A stretch of 64,000 bases of DNA from Citrobacter amalonaticus (GTDB taxonomy: Bacteria > Pseudomonadota > Gammaproteobacteria > Enterobacterales > Enterobacteriaceae). The stretch is taken from positions 620,001 to 684,000 of the forward strand of contig JARDVN010000001.1 of the NCBI GenBank assembly GCA_028994555.1, given 5' to 3'. The position numbers and the translations under genes were made by a program. The first letter of the stretch is position 1, and every line of letters starts with the position of its first letter. Shown here piece after piece: positions 1 to 11,343 of this stretch. The notes under the pieces were generated by a model. It was not told the DNA's origin. It saw nothing but the letters and a program-made list of their open reading frames with translations, and did not search any database.

Positions 1-575
1 CAATAGAACCGGCCTGTTTATAGCTGTTATCGCGATAGCAATATTTATCGCTATAAGAACAAAGCGGATTGCTGACGTTGCCGCTGGTGCCCAGATAGCC
101 CCAGCCGAGGCCGAGCGAGAAATCAAACGGTCCCCAGGCTTTGTTTGCCACGAGGTATTCCGCATCGAACAGGCCGGTCCCGCCGATATCTCGTGCGCCG
201 ACCGACACCTGCGGCATCCAATAGCTCTCTTCCCATAGCCGCAGCTTCAGATCGAACGCCTTATCTTTGTAGGTTTGATCGCCGGAAAACGACTCGACGC
301 TGCTGTAGGGTTTGGTTCGTACATCGGTGTAGCGCAGCGTGGTTTCCAGCCAGGGGAAAAGCTGCACGGACGCGGAGTAATAACGGTACTGATCGTTATC
401 ACGATAGTTGAGGCTCAACTCCCCCTTCACGCGCCATGCGCGCGGTTGGGGTCTGTAATAATCCCACGCCGCCAAAATCCGACTGAGAGGGGCCAATCGG
501 CGCCGGATACATTTCGCCGTAGCAGGCTGCGCTGATGCCCAGCGCCAGCAAGCTGAGCAGATGTGTTTTTTTCAT
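1..575 (-). CDS. yjbH: YjbH family outer-membrane/lipoprotein, N-terminal part
   Basis: This is the last gene of the yjbEFGH operon, and its C-terminal part runs off the left edge of the window. The visible 191 residues start with a signal peptide ([20 protein letters not shown]), then a conserved segment with [10 protein letters not shown] and aromatic-rich beta-strand-like sequence ([13 protein letters not shown]), as in the YjbH/GfcD family of exopolysaccharide-associated outer-membrane proteins. The start codon overlaps the yjbG stop (TAATG), which points to translational coupling. In E. coli the operon is activated by RcsB and linked to extracellular polysaccharide production; that role is from the family, not from this sequence. 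No frame break is seen in the visible part. Confidence 0.9.
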
Positions 576-1312
576 TATTCGGGTATCCGCTGCATCAGGG
601 TGTGAAGAATATCGGCATTCAGCGCCTCCGGCTCGCTGCTCCAGAAGGACTCATCCAGTCCGACAAAAATGAGGCTGCCAGGCATGGGTTCAACGTGTCG
701 CTGATTCCAGTAAGCGACCGGCACTTTTTGCGTTCGTCCATCGGGATAAACCACCCACGCATAGCTGCGATCCGCACCGCTGAGCCGGTTTTGCCCTTCG
801 AGATAGCTCGCCACGTCACGCCCTGGCATAAATGGCTGCTTACCGGGGCGGCTAATCAGGCCGAACAGCATCACCTCTGTCGGCTGCCCGCCGACCCATA
901 GCGTGTAGTTGCCCTGAAGAGGCGGATTGCCGCGCTCGCTGACCCGCACGATGTCCGGATCGAGATTCACCAGCTGCCTGCCGGTCACTTTAAGCGCCTG
1001 TATTTGCTGACGTAGCGCGTTAAGTGCAGCGGCGTTATCGCTACTGGCATCGGCGCTCAATGCCGCCAGACGTCCGGTGAGTGCCTGTTTCTGCGCCAGT
1101 GCCTCTGCTGTCGCCTTCTCCTCGCTGATCACCGCACCGGGCCACCAGCTGTTCGCCAGTCTGGGCTGCCCCACCAGATCGATAAGATGCTCAGCGCCGG
1201 TAAGCGTTTTCGGCTCTGTGCTACCGGCGCTAAAGACCTTAACGGTCCCTGCAGCAAAAACAGATGACGCGCTCAGGCTGAAAATCAGCGCTGCAATAGT
1301 CTGTTTCATCAT
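575..1312 (-). CDS. yjbG: YjbG, GfcC-like polysaccharide-associated periplasmic protein
   Basis: The protein has 245 residues and a cleavable signal peptide (hydrophobic stretch ending SSVFAAG). The middle (about residues 60-110) is a charged, Ala/Leu/Gln-rich segment that is probably helical. The C-terminal half carries the GfcC/YjbG family pattern, with NLDPDIVRV followed by YTLWVGGQP. It is third in yjbEFGH, 12 bases after yjbF and overlapping yjbH by one base. It probably helps export or assemble an extracellular polysaccharide in the periplasm. The reading frame is intact and the length is close to the E. coli protein. Confidence 0.9.
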   Translation of the reverse strand: MMKQTIAALIFSLSASSVFAAGTVKVFSAGSTEPKTLTGAEHLIDLVGQPRLANSWWPGAVISEEKATAEALAQKQALTGRLAALSADASSDNAAALNALRQQIQALKVTGRQLVNLDPDIVRVSERGNPPLQGNYTLWVGGQPTEVMLFGLISRPGKQPFMPGRDVASYLEGQNRLSGADRSYAWVVYPDGRTQKVPVAYWNQRHVEPMPGSLIFVGLDESFWSSEPEALNADILHTLMQRIPE

Positions 1313-1324
1313 GATTTTGCCGCC

Positions 1325-1978
1325 TTAATCAGCGTGGTTTTCACCGGGAAGAAGTTCGCCCCCCAGATATTGTTCTGACTGGCGAATCTGCCCTTCGTTA
1401 TCGATCCAGTAACGGTTATGCCAGCGGGTTTGATCGGTGGTGACGGTTTCGTCCAGCACGCGCACCGGCGTCTCTTCGCTGCCGACGGTTACCGTATCAT
1501 TGCCCACCCAGGTAAAGACGGAGCGCGCGGTGGCATAGCGCACCTGCTTGTATTCCGTCCAGCCCATCGTGCGGGTCCAGGTGGCCCCGTCGACGATCTG
1601 ATTCGGTTTGTTGAGCGGATCTTCTGCGAGGTTATTCACATCGATCAGATTGTCCCCACCCAGCAGCGTTTTCACTAGTCGACCATGCTGAGTGACAAGG
1701 GTGGCCTGATCCTGCGTCACCCATTTCTGCTGTCCGTTCTCTGCGAAGGCAAGCACCACAAACAGCTGTGGCCCGCCGTTGAGCTGCATGTACTGGCTGG
1801 CGTAGGGCATGTTTTGAATGTCATCGTCCGTCAGCTGTACGCCTGGCGTGCCAAACAGACTGTCCCACAATGTGTTGCCCAGCTGTTTTGTAGTGGCTGA
1901 GCAGGCCTGTAACAGCAGGCAAAGTAGTATGAGTGCAGGTCGCTTCACGACTCTTCTCCAGAGGGGCAAAATAACCAC
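1325..1978 (-). CDS. yjbF: YjbF, GfcB-type lipoprotein
   Basis: The protein has 217 residues. A short basic N-terminus and hydrophobic stretch end in the lipobox LLLQAC, so it is probably a lipoprotein anchored at Cys26. The rest resembles the YjbF/GfcB family, with an early DDDIQNMPYASQYMQL motif and a C-terminal half rich in Trp, Thr and Val. It is second in the yjbEFGH operon, downstream of yjbE. A role in exopolysaccharide secretion is inferred from the family and the operon. The frame is intact. Confidence 0.9.
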   Translation of the reverse strand: MVILPLWRRVVKRPALILLCLLLQACSATTKQLGNTLWDSLFGTPGVQLTDDDIQNMPYASQYMQLNGGPQLFVVLAFAENGQQKWVTQDQATLVTQHGRLVKTLLGGDNLIDVNNLAEDPLNKPNQIVDGATWTRTMGWTEYKQVRYATARSVFTWVGNDTVTVGSEETPVRVLDETVTTDQTRWHNRYWIDNEGQIRQSEQYLGGELLPGENHAD

Positions 1979-2011
1979 ACCGAAGTGTGGTTAGAGTTAA
2001 ACGTACCGGTG

Positions 2012-2255
2012 TTACTGGGTACTGGTGGTCGTGGTGGTAGTGGTCCCGGTATTGGAACCGTCACCGCCGCCGGTTGCCGCCAGAGCGACACCCACCGCCG
2101 AGCTTACGGTGCTCACGCTGGAGGCGGAGGAGCTACCCGCCGACACCGACGTTGCCGCCGAGCCTGCTGCTTCACCCACCTGAACGGGGGGCTGCATAAA
2201 CAGAACTCGCCGCAAGCGCAGATATGGCAAAAATGCCATACAGAACTTTTTTCAT
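2012..2255 (-). CDS. yjbE: YjbE, small secreted Ser/Thr/Gly-rich protein (frame break)
   Basis: This is the first gene of the operon, about 80 residues long. The start at 2255 gives [14 protein letters not shown] plus a signal peptide cleaved after the Ala residues; it has an upstream GAAGGG ribosome site. The mature part is low-complexity: [15 protein letters not shown], then a GGGDGSNTG turn and a run of seven threonines. A six-G run at 2186-2191 puts the signal peptide and the mature part in different frames. Removing one G restores GCA-GCC-CCC-GTT-CAG (APVQ), the expected junction. An in-frame ATG at 2239 gives a 75-residue product without a signal peptide, which I do not think is real. 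Confidence 0.85.
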
Positions 2256-2576
2256 AACAATTTCCCTTCATTGAATGAATGGAGATTTACCCAAAAGCAT
2301 TTCGGGCGAGATCGAGTATACACAACTAAAGCATGCGAATTACGACAGTGGGAAATAGCGGAATGGTTTTAGGATAATTGGACTTTTGTTGAATTATTCA
2401 TTTTAATGAAAATAACAATAAACATTAAAAACAAGATGTTATCATTAAAATATGATATCTGAACGATCCGTATTATCCTAAAATAACACGGAGTTATTTT
2501 CCGGTTATTTATTATTTTAGGATTATGCTCAATATAGAACTATGGAGAACAACACGAACAACCGGAATTATCTTAT

Positions 2577-2603
2577 AAAAAAAGCCGATAATAATATCGG
2601 CTG
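2577..2603 (-). terminator. Rho-independent terminator downstream of pgi
   Basis: Read on the minus strand, an 8-bp stem (AGCCGATA/TATCGGCT) is followed directly by seven T residues. It lies about 85 bases after the pgi stop, beyond a REP element. Confidence 0.8.
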
Positions 2604-2618
2604 ATTTTATTATTAATT

Positions 2619-2685
2619 TGCCGGATGGCTGCCGGATGGCGCTGCGCTTATCCGGCCTACAGACGAGGTAGACCGGATAGCGGCA
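2619..2685. repeat. REP/BIME element
   Basis: GCCGGATGGC...CTTATCCGGCCTAC is the standard enterobacterial REP palindrome. A partial second copy lies on each side. It sits directly after the pgi stop codon and may stabilise the 3' end of the mRNA. Confidence 0.8.
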
Positions 2686-2687
2686 GA

Positions 2688-4545
<1,858 letters not shown>

Positions 4546-4628
4546 TAAATACGGTATTTGCGCCTGCACCGGTTTCTGTTCTGCCTTTGTGCCCAGGTCG
4601 CTTTCTCACTCCCTGACACGAGGTTGTT

Positions 4629-5978
4629 ATGACAGAAATCGTTGTTTCCAAATTTGGCGGTACCAGCGTCGCTGATTTTGATGCCATGAACCGCAGCGCC
4701 GACGTGGTGCTTTCCGATGCAAACGTGCGCGTAGTGGTGCTCTCCGCTTCCGCTGGCATCACCAATCTGCTGGTTGCACTGGCAGAAGGACTGGAACCAC
4801 AGGCCCGCTTTGAGAAACTCGACGCCATCCGCAAAATTCAGTTCGATATCCTGGAGCGTCTGCGTTATCCCAACGTTATTCGTGAAGAGATTGAACGCCT
4901 GCTGGAAAATATCACCACGCTGGCGGAAGCGGCCTCATTAGCCACCTCCCCGGCGCTGACGGATGAACTGGTCAGCCACGGCGAACTGATGTCCACCCTG
5001 CTGTTTGTTGAGATCCTGCGTGAGCGTAACGTTCAGGCCCAGTGGTTCGATGTGCGTAAAGTGATGCGAACCAACGATCGCTTTGGCCGTGCCGAACCTG
5101 ACGTAGCGGCGCTGGCGGAGCTGGCAACATTGCAACTGACCCCACGTCTGAACGAAGGGCTGGTGATTACGCAAGGGTTCATCGGCAGCGAAGGCAAAGG
5201 GCGCACCACCACACTCGGACGCGGCGGCAGCGACTACACGGCCGCCCTGTTGGCCGAAGCGCTGCATGCCGCACGTGTCGATATCTGGACGGACGTGCCG
5301 GGCATCTACACCACCGATCCTCGCGTGGTGCCTGCGGCGCAACGCATTGATGAAATCGCCTTTGAAGAGGCGGCGGAAATGGCCACCTTCGGCGCAAAAG
5401 TGCTGCATCCGGCCACCCTGCTGCCTGCGGTGCGCAGCGATATCCCGGTCTTCGTTGGCTCCAGTAAAGATCCGAAAGCGGGCGGCACGCTGGTTTGTAA
5501 CAAAACGCAGAATCCACCGCTGTTCCGTGCGCTGGCGCTGCGTCGTAAGCAGACGCTGCTGACCCTGCATAGCCTGAATATGCTGCACTCGCGCGGTTTC
5601 CTGGCCGAAGTGTTCGGCATTCTGGCGCGCCATAATATCTCCGTGGATTTGATCACCACCTCTGAAGTGAGCGTGGCGCTGACGCTGGACACCACCGGTT
5701 CCACCTCCACCGGCGATACGCTGCTGACGCAGTCGCTATTGATGGAACTGTCGGCCTTGTGTCGGGTGGAAGTAGAAGAGGGTCTCGCGCTGGTCGCGCT
5801 GATTGGTAACGATCTGTCGAAAGCCTGCGGCGTTGGTAAAGAGGTATTCGGCGTGCTGGAGCCGTTCAATATTCGCATGATTTGTTATGGCGCCTCCAGC
5901 CATAACCTCTGTTTCCTGGTGCCTGGCACCGAGGCAGAACAGGTGGTACAGAAGCTGCACCATAACTTGTTTGAGTGA
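4629..5978 (+). CDS. lysC: Lysine-sensitive aspartokinase III
   Basis: The protein has 449 residues and catalyses ATP-dependent phosphorylation of aspartate, the first step of the lysine/threonine/methionine pathway. The kinase domain starts with VSKFGGTSV and carries LGRGGSDYTA near residue 200. The C-terminal 150 residues form two ACT domains for lysine feedback (FLAEVFGILARHNISVDLI; VFGVLEPFNIRMICYG). The length equals E. coli LysC. It is divergent from pgi with a GAGG ribosome site. The leader seems to lack the lysine riboswitch found in relatives, so control of expression may differ. Confidence 0.97.
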   Translation: MTEIVVSKFGGTSVADFDAMNRSADVVLSDANVRVVVLSASAGITNLLVALAEGLEPQARFEKLDAIRKIQFDILERLRYPNVIREEIERLLENITTLAEAASLATSPALTDELVSHGELMSTLLFVEILRERNVQAQWFDVRKVMRTNDRFGRAEPDVAALAELATLQLTPRLNEGLVITQGFIGSEGKGRTTTLGRGGSDYTAALLAEALHAARVDIWTDVPGIYTTDPRVVPAAQRIDEIAFEEAAEMATFGAKVLHPATLLPAVRSDIPVFVGSSKDPKAGGTLVCNKTQNPPLFRALALRRKQTLLTLHSLNMLHSRGFLAEVFGILARHNISVDLITTSEVSVALTLDTTGSTSTGDTLLTQSLLMELSALCRVEVEEGLALVALIGNDLSKACGVGKEVFGVLEPFNIRMICYGASSHNLCFLVPGTEAEQVVQKLHHNLFE

Positions 5979-5998
5979 GACAGGCCTGAATGCCAGCC

Positions 5999-6036
5999 GT
6001 TGTAGGCCCGATAAGCGCAAGCGTCATCGGGCAACA
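5999..6036. repeat. REP-like palindrome after lysC
   Basis: TGTAGGCCCGATAAGCGCAA followed by GCGTCATCGGGC is an imperfect REP unit between the convergent lysC and rlaP genes. Confidence 0.65.
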
Positions 6037-6039
6037 CGG

Positions 6040-6826
6040 TCATGACATCACCGTCTCGTAAAGCAGTCGATCCAGTGCCTTCACATCGACTTCGCGGCTA
6101 TCCGGCAACGTCTGCGGGATTTCGCCTCGCGCCAGTTCGGCGTGGATAAACGCATGCAGCAGCGGACGACGCGGACCATACTCCGCCTCTCCCGCCCGTT
6201 GTTTGCGCGCCAGCAGTTCATCTATTTCCTGACGTAACGGCGCATCCAGATCGCTTCCCGCCAGCAGTTCGGCAAAACGCATGGGCGGAACGCCTTTTCC
6301 TGCTTCAACCCAACGCACCGCCAACAGCGGACGCAGGACGTAGAAGTACTTTTTCAGACGCACCGCTTCTCCCTGCAAATAACCACGAAAGTTTTTTCGC
6401 GCCATTGAGTAGTAGTGCCAGCGCGCACGAAGCGGAGAAAACCACTGCGGTATCATCGTTTTAAGCGCCCTGACCGTAGCATCATCCTGCTGATAAACCA
6501 CCGGGGGAATCCAGCCACTCGATTAGCGTTGGGTTAGCGCCCTTCAGCAGACCCAGCGCTTTACGCCACTCCCAGCCGCACACATCCAGCTCATCGTCGA
6601 TGGGCAACTCGATCACGTCACGCGGTGCATCAACCCGCAGATACCACTCCGGCGGATGAACATACAAAAACCGCACATCGTAATCGCTATCCGGCGAGGC
6701 AAATCCCCAGCCGCGACTCCCCGACTCGCAGGCATACAGTACCCTGACGCCGTAGCGGGTTTCTATCTCTTTGAGCTGCCGCGTGACCCGTTCGCGCATC
6801 GCGGCACTCACTGCATTTTTCGTCAT
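6040..6826 (-). CDS. RlaP-like nucleotidyltransferase of an RNA-repair operon (frame break)
   Basis: About 261 residues. Residues 1-110 look like a DNA-polymerase-beta-type nucleotidyltransferase: GSRGWGF followed by SDSDYDVRF-type acidic residues (SPDSDYDVRFLY) gives the G-S...D-x-D metal-binding pattern. The rest is helical and basic (RWHYYSMARKNFRGYL). This matches the RlaP family (PF10127), which comparative genomics links to RtcB RNA ligase. It starts 6 bases after the rtcB stop with a GGATAA-AGAAG leader, so it is cotranscribed last. A five-G run at 6503-6507 breaks the frame at EWLDSP/VVYQQDD; four bases restore it. A tRNA- or RNA-end-modifying role is inferred only. Confidence 0.75.
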
Positions 6827-6832
6827 CTTCTT

Positions 6833-8063
6833 TTATCCTTTTACACACACCACCTGTCGCAGCGTATGCACAATTTCTACCAGCGAAGACTGCGCCGCCA
6901 TCACGGCATCAATGTCTTTGTAGGCCATCGGAATTTCGTCGATCACCTCGCTGTCTTTACGGCATTCAACGTGGGCCGTCGCACGGATCTGATCCGCCAC
7001 AGTAAAGCGTTTTTTTAGCCGCCGTTCGGCTCATGGTTCTTCCCGCTCCATGACTGCAGGAGCAGAAGCTTTCTTCATTTCCCAGCCCACGCACAATGAA
7101 GCTTTTCGCCCCCATCGACCCGGGGATGATCCCCATCTGGCCTTTTTGCGCGGAAACGGCGCCTTTACGCGTGACCAGCACCTCTTCACCAAAATGACGT
7201 TCTTTTTTGCACGTAGTTATGGTGGCAATTCACGGCTTCTTGTTGCGTGATAAACGGTTTACTCACGCTACGTGACAGCGCGGCCAGCACGCGGGACATC
7301 ATGACTTCCCGGTTTTGTCGGGCAAAATCCTGCGCCCATTCCACGGCTTCGATGTAGTCGTTGTAGTGCCGACTCCCTTCCTGGAAATACGCCAGGTTTC
7401 GGTCAGGCAAATTCGCGATATGTTGTTGCATATCCTGCTGCGCCAGCGTGATAAAAACGTTACCGATGGCATTCCCCACGCCACGCGAACCACTGTGCAA
7501 CATCACCCAGACCCGCTGCTGCTCATCCAGACACACCTCAATGAAGTGATTACCGGTTCCCAACGTTCCGAGATGCTTATAGTTATTGGTTTTCAGCAGC
7601 GAGGGATATTTATCCGTCAGGCGTTTAAAACGCGGTGCCAGTGTCCCCCCAGTGAGTACTCACCTCCTCTGGCGGCGTGTCCCACGCTCCTTTATCACGA
7701 CGGGAACGCGTATTGGTTCGCCCGTGAGGAACGGCCTGTTCAATCGCGCTCCGCAACCCGCTGAGGTTATCCGGCAGATCGCCAGCCAGCAGCGAGGTAC
7801 GTACCGCAATCATCCCACAGCCGATGTCCACCCCCCACTGCCGCCGGAATAATCGCCCCTTTGGTCGGGATGACGCTGCCAATCGTTGACCCTTTCCCCA
7901 GATGCACATCCGGCATGACCGCCAGATGTTTAAAAATAAACGGCATCTTCGCCGTGTTCAGCAGTTGCTGGCGCGCCTCGGGTTCTACCGGGACGCCGTG
8001 CGTCCACATTTTCACCGGCGCCGCGTTCTGCGACGTCAACAGTGCATAGTCGTTATGTGCCAT
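6833..8063 (-). CDS. rtcB: RNA ligase RtcB (four frame breaks)
   Basis: RtcB joins RNA 2',3'-cyclic-phosphate (or 3'-phosphate) ends to 5'-OH ends using GTP and Mn2+. The restored protein has 408 residues, the E. coli length. The metal/active-site segment VDIGCGM (Cys near 82), GTGNHFIE, HSGSRG and SCSHGAGR with the guanylylated His are all present, and it ends RQVVCVKG. Breaks occur at the T runs 7010-7016 and 7203-7208 and the C runs 7645-7650 and 7831-7836; removing one base at each restores canonical sequence. It lies 5 bases after the slipin gene. There is no rtcA next to it. Confidence 0.92.
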
Positions 8064-8068
8064 GTTTC

Positions 8069-9198
8069 TTATCCTTTAATGTTCACTAAGCCGTGCAGAA
8101 CCTGGTCCAGGCCACCGAATACCGAAATTTTATCGATACGCTCGGCTACTCTTTCGAGGGTTTCCAGCTCTTTTAAGCGCAGTGCTACCGGGTTGTTTTC
8201 CATCACTTTCGCCGTATTCAACAGCGAGCGCGTCGCCGCCGTTTCTTCACGACGGCGGATCACATTGGCCTGGGCCGATTTTTCCGCTTCAACCAGACGG
8301 GACAGAATCGTTTTCATATCCCCCCGGCAATACGATGTCCTTCACGCCCAGCGACGCCACGTCGATACCATATGGCGCCATGCGGTCTTTCACCTGCGCG
8401 CTGACCACGTCATCAATTACCTGTTTATCTTCCAGCAACTCATCAAGCGTGCGCGTCCCGACGGCCTCACGCAGCGCAAACTGCAGTTCGCGGTACAGAT
8501 GATCGAGCGGTTTAGTGAGCTGCGCAAACGCCTGCAACACATCGCGGTAACGCCAGTTCGCCGCCAGGTTCAGGCGCAGGTTGATCTTATCTTTAGTCAA
8601 AATTTCCTGACCGCCCACTTCCAGTACCTGCAAACGGGTATCCACCACTTCGGCGTCAACCAGATGATTCACCTTCCAGTATGCCGTCAGACCCGGCGGC
8701 AGCAGTGCCTGCGTCTCGCCGTCAATTTTCAACACCCCCCGCATGCCAGGCCGGAACCTGCACGGTGAGTATCGCTTCACGACCTTTTACCGCGCCGTTA
8801 CGTCGCGGTTGCAGGACCGCATTCATGACCTCAGCAGGCACCTGAACCTGACGCGTATCCATACGTACCAGTTTCAACGCCTCGTCGGCTCGCCAGTACA
8901 TACGGCGCGTCGACGGCGGCAGAATCTCCTGCAACACCTCATTCATGTACAGCGCGCCCGCTTCGTTATCGTTCAGATCAACAGCCAGACCGTAACGCGT
9001 TACCCAGTCCGGCTGAAAGCGGCGTAAATAATTCGCCAGCGCTTCCGGTACTTCGCTGCCGTCCAGGTTAACCACCAGCACCTCTGGCGTATTGAACCAC
9101 GGCAGGCGGTGTTCACCCGCCTCCAGAACCTGATAGAAGTCGCCGTTTTTGGCTAACAGACCTAATTGCCCTTTACGGATCGTGATTTTCTTCGTCAT
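8069..9198 (-). CDS. Slipin/SPFH (band 7) family protein of the rtcB operon (two frame breaks)
   Basis: About 375 residues. The N-terminal half has the pattern of RtcB-associated slipins (KGQLGLLAKNGDFYQVLEAG). The middle is an SPFH domain (GVLKIDGETQALLPPGLTAYWK). It ends in a charged helical region (RLVEAEKSAQANVIRRREETAATRS is the coiled-coil start). No transmembrane segment is visible at the N-terminus, unlike typical stomatin/slipin proteins. Six-C runs at 8320-8325 and 8735-8740 break the frame; with five bases they read LPGDMKTIL and WHAGVLKID. It is first in the slipin-rtcB-rlaP operon. It may scaffold RNA repair at membranes, but that is an inference. Confidence 0.75.
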
Positions 9199-9365
9199 TT
9201 TTCTTTTTTCCTTATCAAGTCAGGTGCGGGTGCGGAGGCGAGGCCACAGGGGAATTCTCTTTTGCCTGCGGCGCGGCATCGTGACCGGCGACCTGTTTTG
9301 GGACCTGTTAACTGCGCAGCGCCCGTTTTTATTTCTATGATTAACAACCAGTTTCATTGGGAGAA

Positions 9366-9420
9366 TGAATCGGGAATCGAACCCATTGTTCAGGTGTCAT
9401 CGGTTGACGGAACACCTCCG
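9366..9420 (-). ncRNA. tRNA-like/Y-RNA-like structured leader of the rtcB operon (tentative)
   Basis: On the minus strand between the sigma54 promoter and the slipin gene lies GGGTTCGATTCCC (9372-9384), a match to the tRNA T-arm consensus, followed by ATTCATTCTCCCA with a CCA-like end. Directly upstream is a hairpin AGGTGT...ACACCT (9392-9417). I found no matching 5' acceptor strand, so this is not a complete tRNA. RNA-repair operons in Salmonella carry Y RNAs with tRNA-mimicking modules; this could be a relative or part of a repair substrate. Confidence 0.35.
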
Positions 9421-9498
9421 GAATACAGCCTCAGCCGTTCCTGACGTGCCGGCGGGGTTTAACCCCCTGCGCTTTCAACGTGTTGACGAGAGAGTTAC

Positions 9499-9514
9499 TG
9501 CCAGAAGCGTGCCA
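9499..9514 (-). promoter_or_regulatory. Sigma54 promoter for slipin-rtcB-rlaP
   Basis: TGGCACGCTTCTGGCA on the minus strand fits the -24/-12 pattern (TGGCACG, four bases, then T-GCA). It sits in the gap between the slipin operon and the divergent rtcR activator gene, as expected for an RtcR-controlled promoter. It implies a leader of about 290 nt. Confidence 0.7.
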
Positions 9515-9650
9515 GAACGAGAAAAAGACGAAGTTATTTTTTTAGTCTCTTGATTGATAAGGAATTAATTTTTATCGCCAATAATGATGATTGCAGATGC
9601 TGCCCCTATTTTTTATCCTTAAATATCGAAATTTATCTTTTAGGATAAGC

Positions 9651-11238
9651 ATGAAAAAGCGGCGGGTGGTGATTGGCGTACTGGGCACAGTGCTGGATAA
9701 GCGCGGCAAACGGGCAAACCGGTTAAAGAAATGGCGGCCCACGGTCGGACTGTGCCAACAGCCGGATTTCCCGGTCGATCGGCTGGAGCTTATCCACCAG
9801 CCACGCGATGCCGGGATGTGTCAGCAGTTAGCGGAAGATATTAACCTGCTCTCTCCACATACTGAGGTTCGTCCACATGCCATCCCCATTGCTGATCCGT
9901 GGGATTTCGAAGAGGTCTATGCCGCGTTCCTCGACTTTGCCACCCACTACACCTTCGATACCGAGAATGAAGAGTATCTGGTGCACATCACTACCGGCAC
10001 CCACGTGGCACAAATTTGCTGGTTCCTGCTGACGGAAGCCCGCTATTTGCCTGCGAGTCTGCTACAAACCGGCCCCGCGCCGAAGGGCGCGCCACCAGAG
10101 GACGTTGCTGCGGGCACCTGTTCGGTGATCGACCTTGATTTAAGCCGCTATGCCACGCTCACCAGTCGTTTTCAGCGTGAGCAGCAGCAATCGGTCGCCT
10201 TCCTCAAAGCCGGTATCGAGACGCGCAATGCCACGTTCAATAAACTGATTGACCGTATTGAGCGCGTTGCTTTGCGCTCTGGCGATCCTATCCTGCTCAC
10301 CGGGCCCACCGGCGCGGGGGAAATCCTTCCTCGCAAAACGGATTTTTCAGCTTCGCCAGTCGCGGCATCTGGTGGGCGGAAAACTGGTGGCGGTTAACTG
10401 TGCCACTCTGCGCGGCGATAACGCCATGTCAACACTGTTCGGTCATGTGAAAGGCGCGTTTACGGGCGCACTGTCGTCGCGAACCGGACTGTTACGCGAA
10501 GCCGACGGCGGAGTGTTGTTTCTGGATGAGATTGCTGAACTGGGGCTGGATGAACAGGCCATGCTGCTGAAAGCGATCGAGGAAAAGACCTTCTTCCCGT
10601 TTGGCTCAGATAAAGAGGTGCACAGCGACTTCCAGTTGATTGCCGGCACCCATCGCGATATGCCGCAGTGGGTCGCCGAAGGGCGTTTTCGCGAAGATCT
10701 CTACGCACGGATAAACATGTGGCGCTTTGCCCTGCCCGGCCTTGCGCAGCGACGTGAAGACATCGCCCCTAACGTGGAGTATGAGCTGCAACGCTTCTCC
10801 CGCAGCCGACAGAATCAGATTCGTTTTGATAAAGAGGCGCGAGAACGCTATCTGGCGTTTGCCTGTTCGCCGCAGGCGCAGTGGCGCGGCAATTTCCGCG
10901 AACTGAGCGCCTCCGTCGCGCGAATGGCGACGCTGGCTGAGCAAGGGCGTATCACGCTGGCCCTCGTCGACGAAGAGATTGCGCTTTTGCAGGAGAGCTG
11001 GGGAGAGGCAACGTCGCAACCGGAACTGGAGATGGAACTCGACCTCTTTGATCGCCGCCAACTGGAAACCGTGCTTGAGGTTTGTCGTCGCAGCGCATCG
11101 TTGTCCGAAGCCGGACGTGAACTCTTCGCCGTCTCGCGACAAAAGAAAGTCAATCCCAACGACGCCGACCGTCTGCGTAAGTACCTGGCACGGTTTGGCC
11201 TGAGCTGGGAAAATCTCAAAGTCAGAGCATCAACATAA
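9651..11238 (+). CDS. rtcR: Sigma54 activator RtcR with CARF sensor domain (frame break)
   Basis: About 528 residues. The N-terminal 180 residues match the RtcR CARF-type ligand-binding domain (GVLGTVLDKRG; HITTGTHVAQICWF). An AAA+ domain follows, with Walker A GPTGAGKS, the sigma54-contact loop GAFTGA, Walker B GGVLFLDEI and an arginine-rich sensor region. The C-terminus ends with a short DNA-binding helix pair (LSEAGRELFAVSRQ...NDADRLRKYLARFGL). The start at 9651 has AGGATAAGC upstream. A five-G run at 10316-10320, inside Walker A, breaks the frame; four Gs give GAGKSFL. It is divergent from, and probably activates, slipin-rtcB-rlaP after sensing an RNA-damage ligand. Confidence 0.93.
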
Positions 11239-11343
11239 TTTGGTTGAATAATACTCCTTCACACGATACACAATAACGATGGTTGGGCTCGATCCCAACC
11301 CGTGAATAACAAGCAAACACAACATACGTGCAAGGAAAACAAC

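Larger units (their letters stand above)
2256..2687. other. Intergenic region between yjbE and pgi
   Basis: No gene is visible. The half next to yjbE is A/T-rich and should carry the minus-strand yjbEFGH promoter and the RcsB target known in E. coli, but I could not pick a convincing box. The half next to pgi holds the pgi terminator and a REP element, annotated separately. Confidence 0.6.

Noticed and set aside
9366..9450. A complete tRNA gene on the minus strand at the T-arm-like sequence
   Set aside because: No 5' acceptor strand complementary to the 3' end and no normal anticodon arm could be found, so only a tRNA-like element is claimed.
11302..11343. Upstream ATG for the PanS-like transporter
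   Set aside because: It adds polar residues without a ribosome site, while the ATG at 11344 has AAGGAA and leads directly into the first membrane segment.
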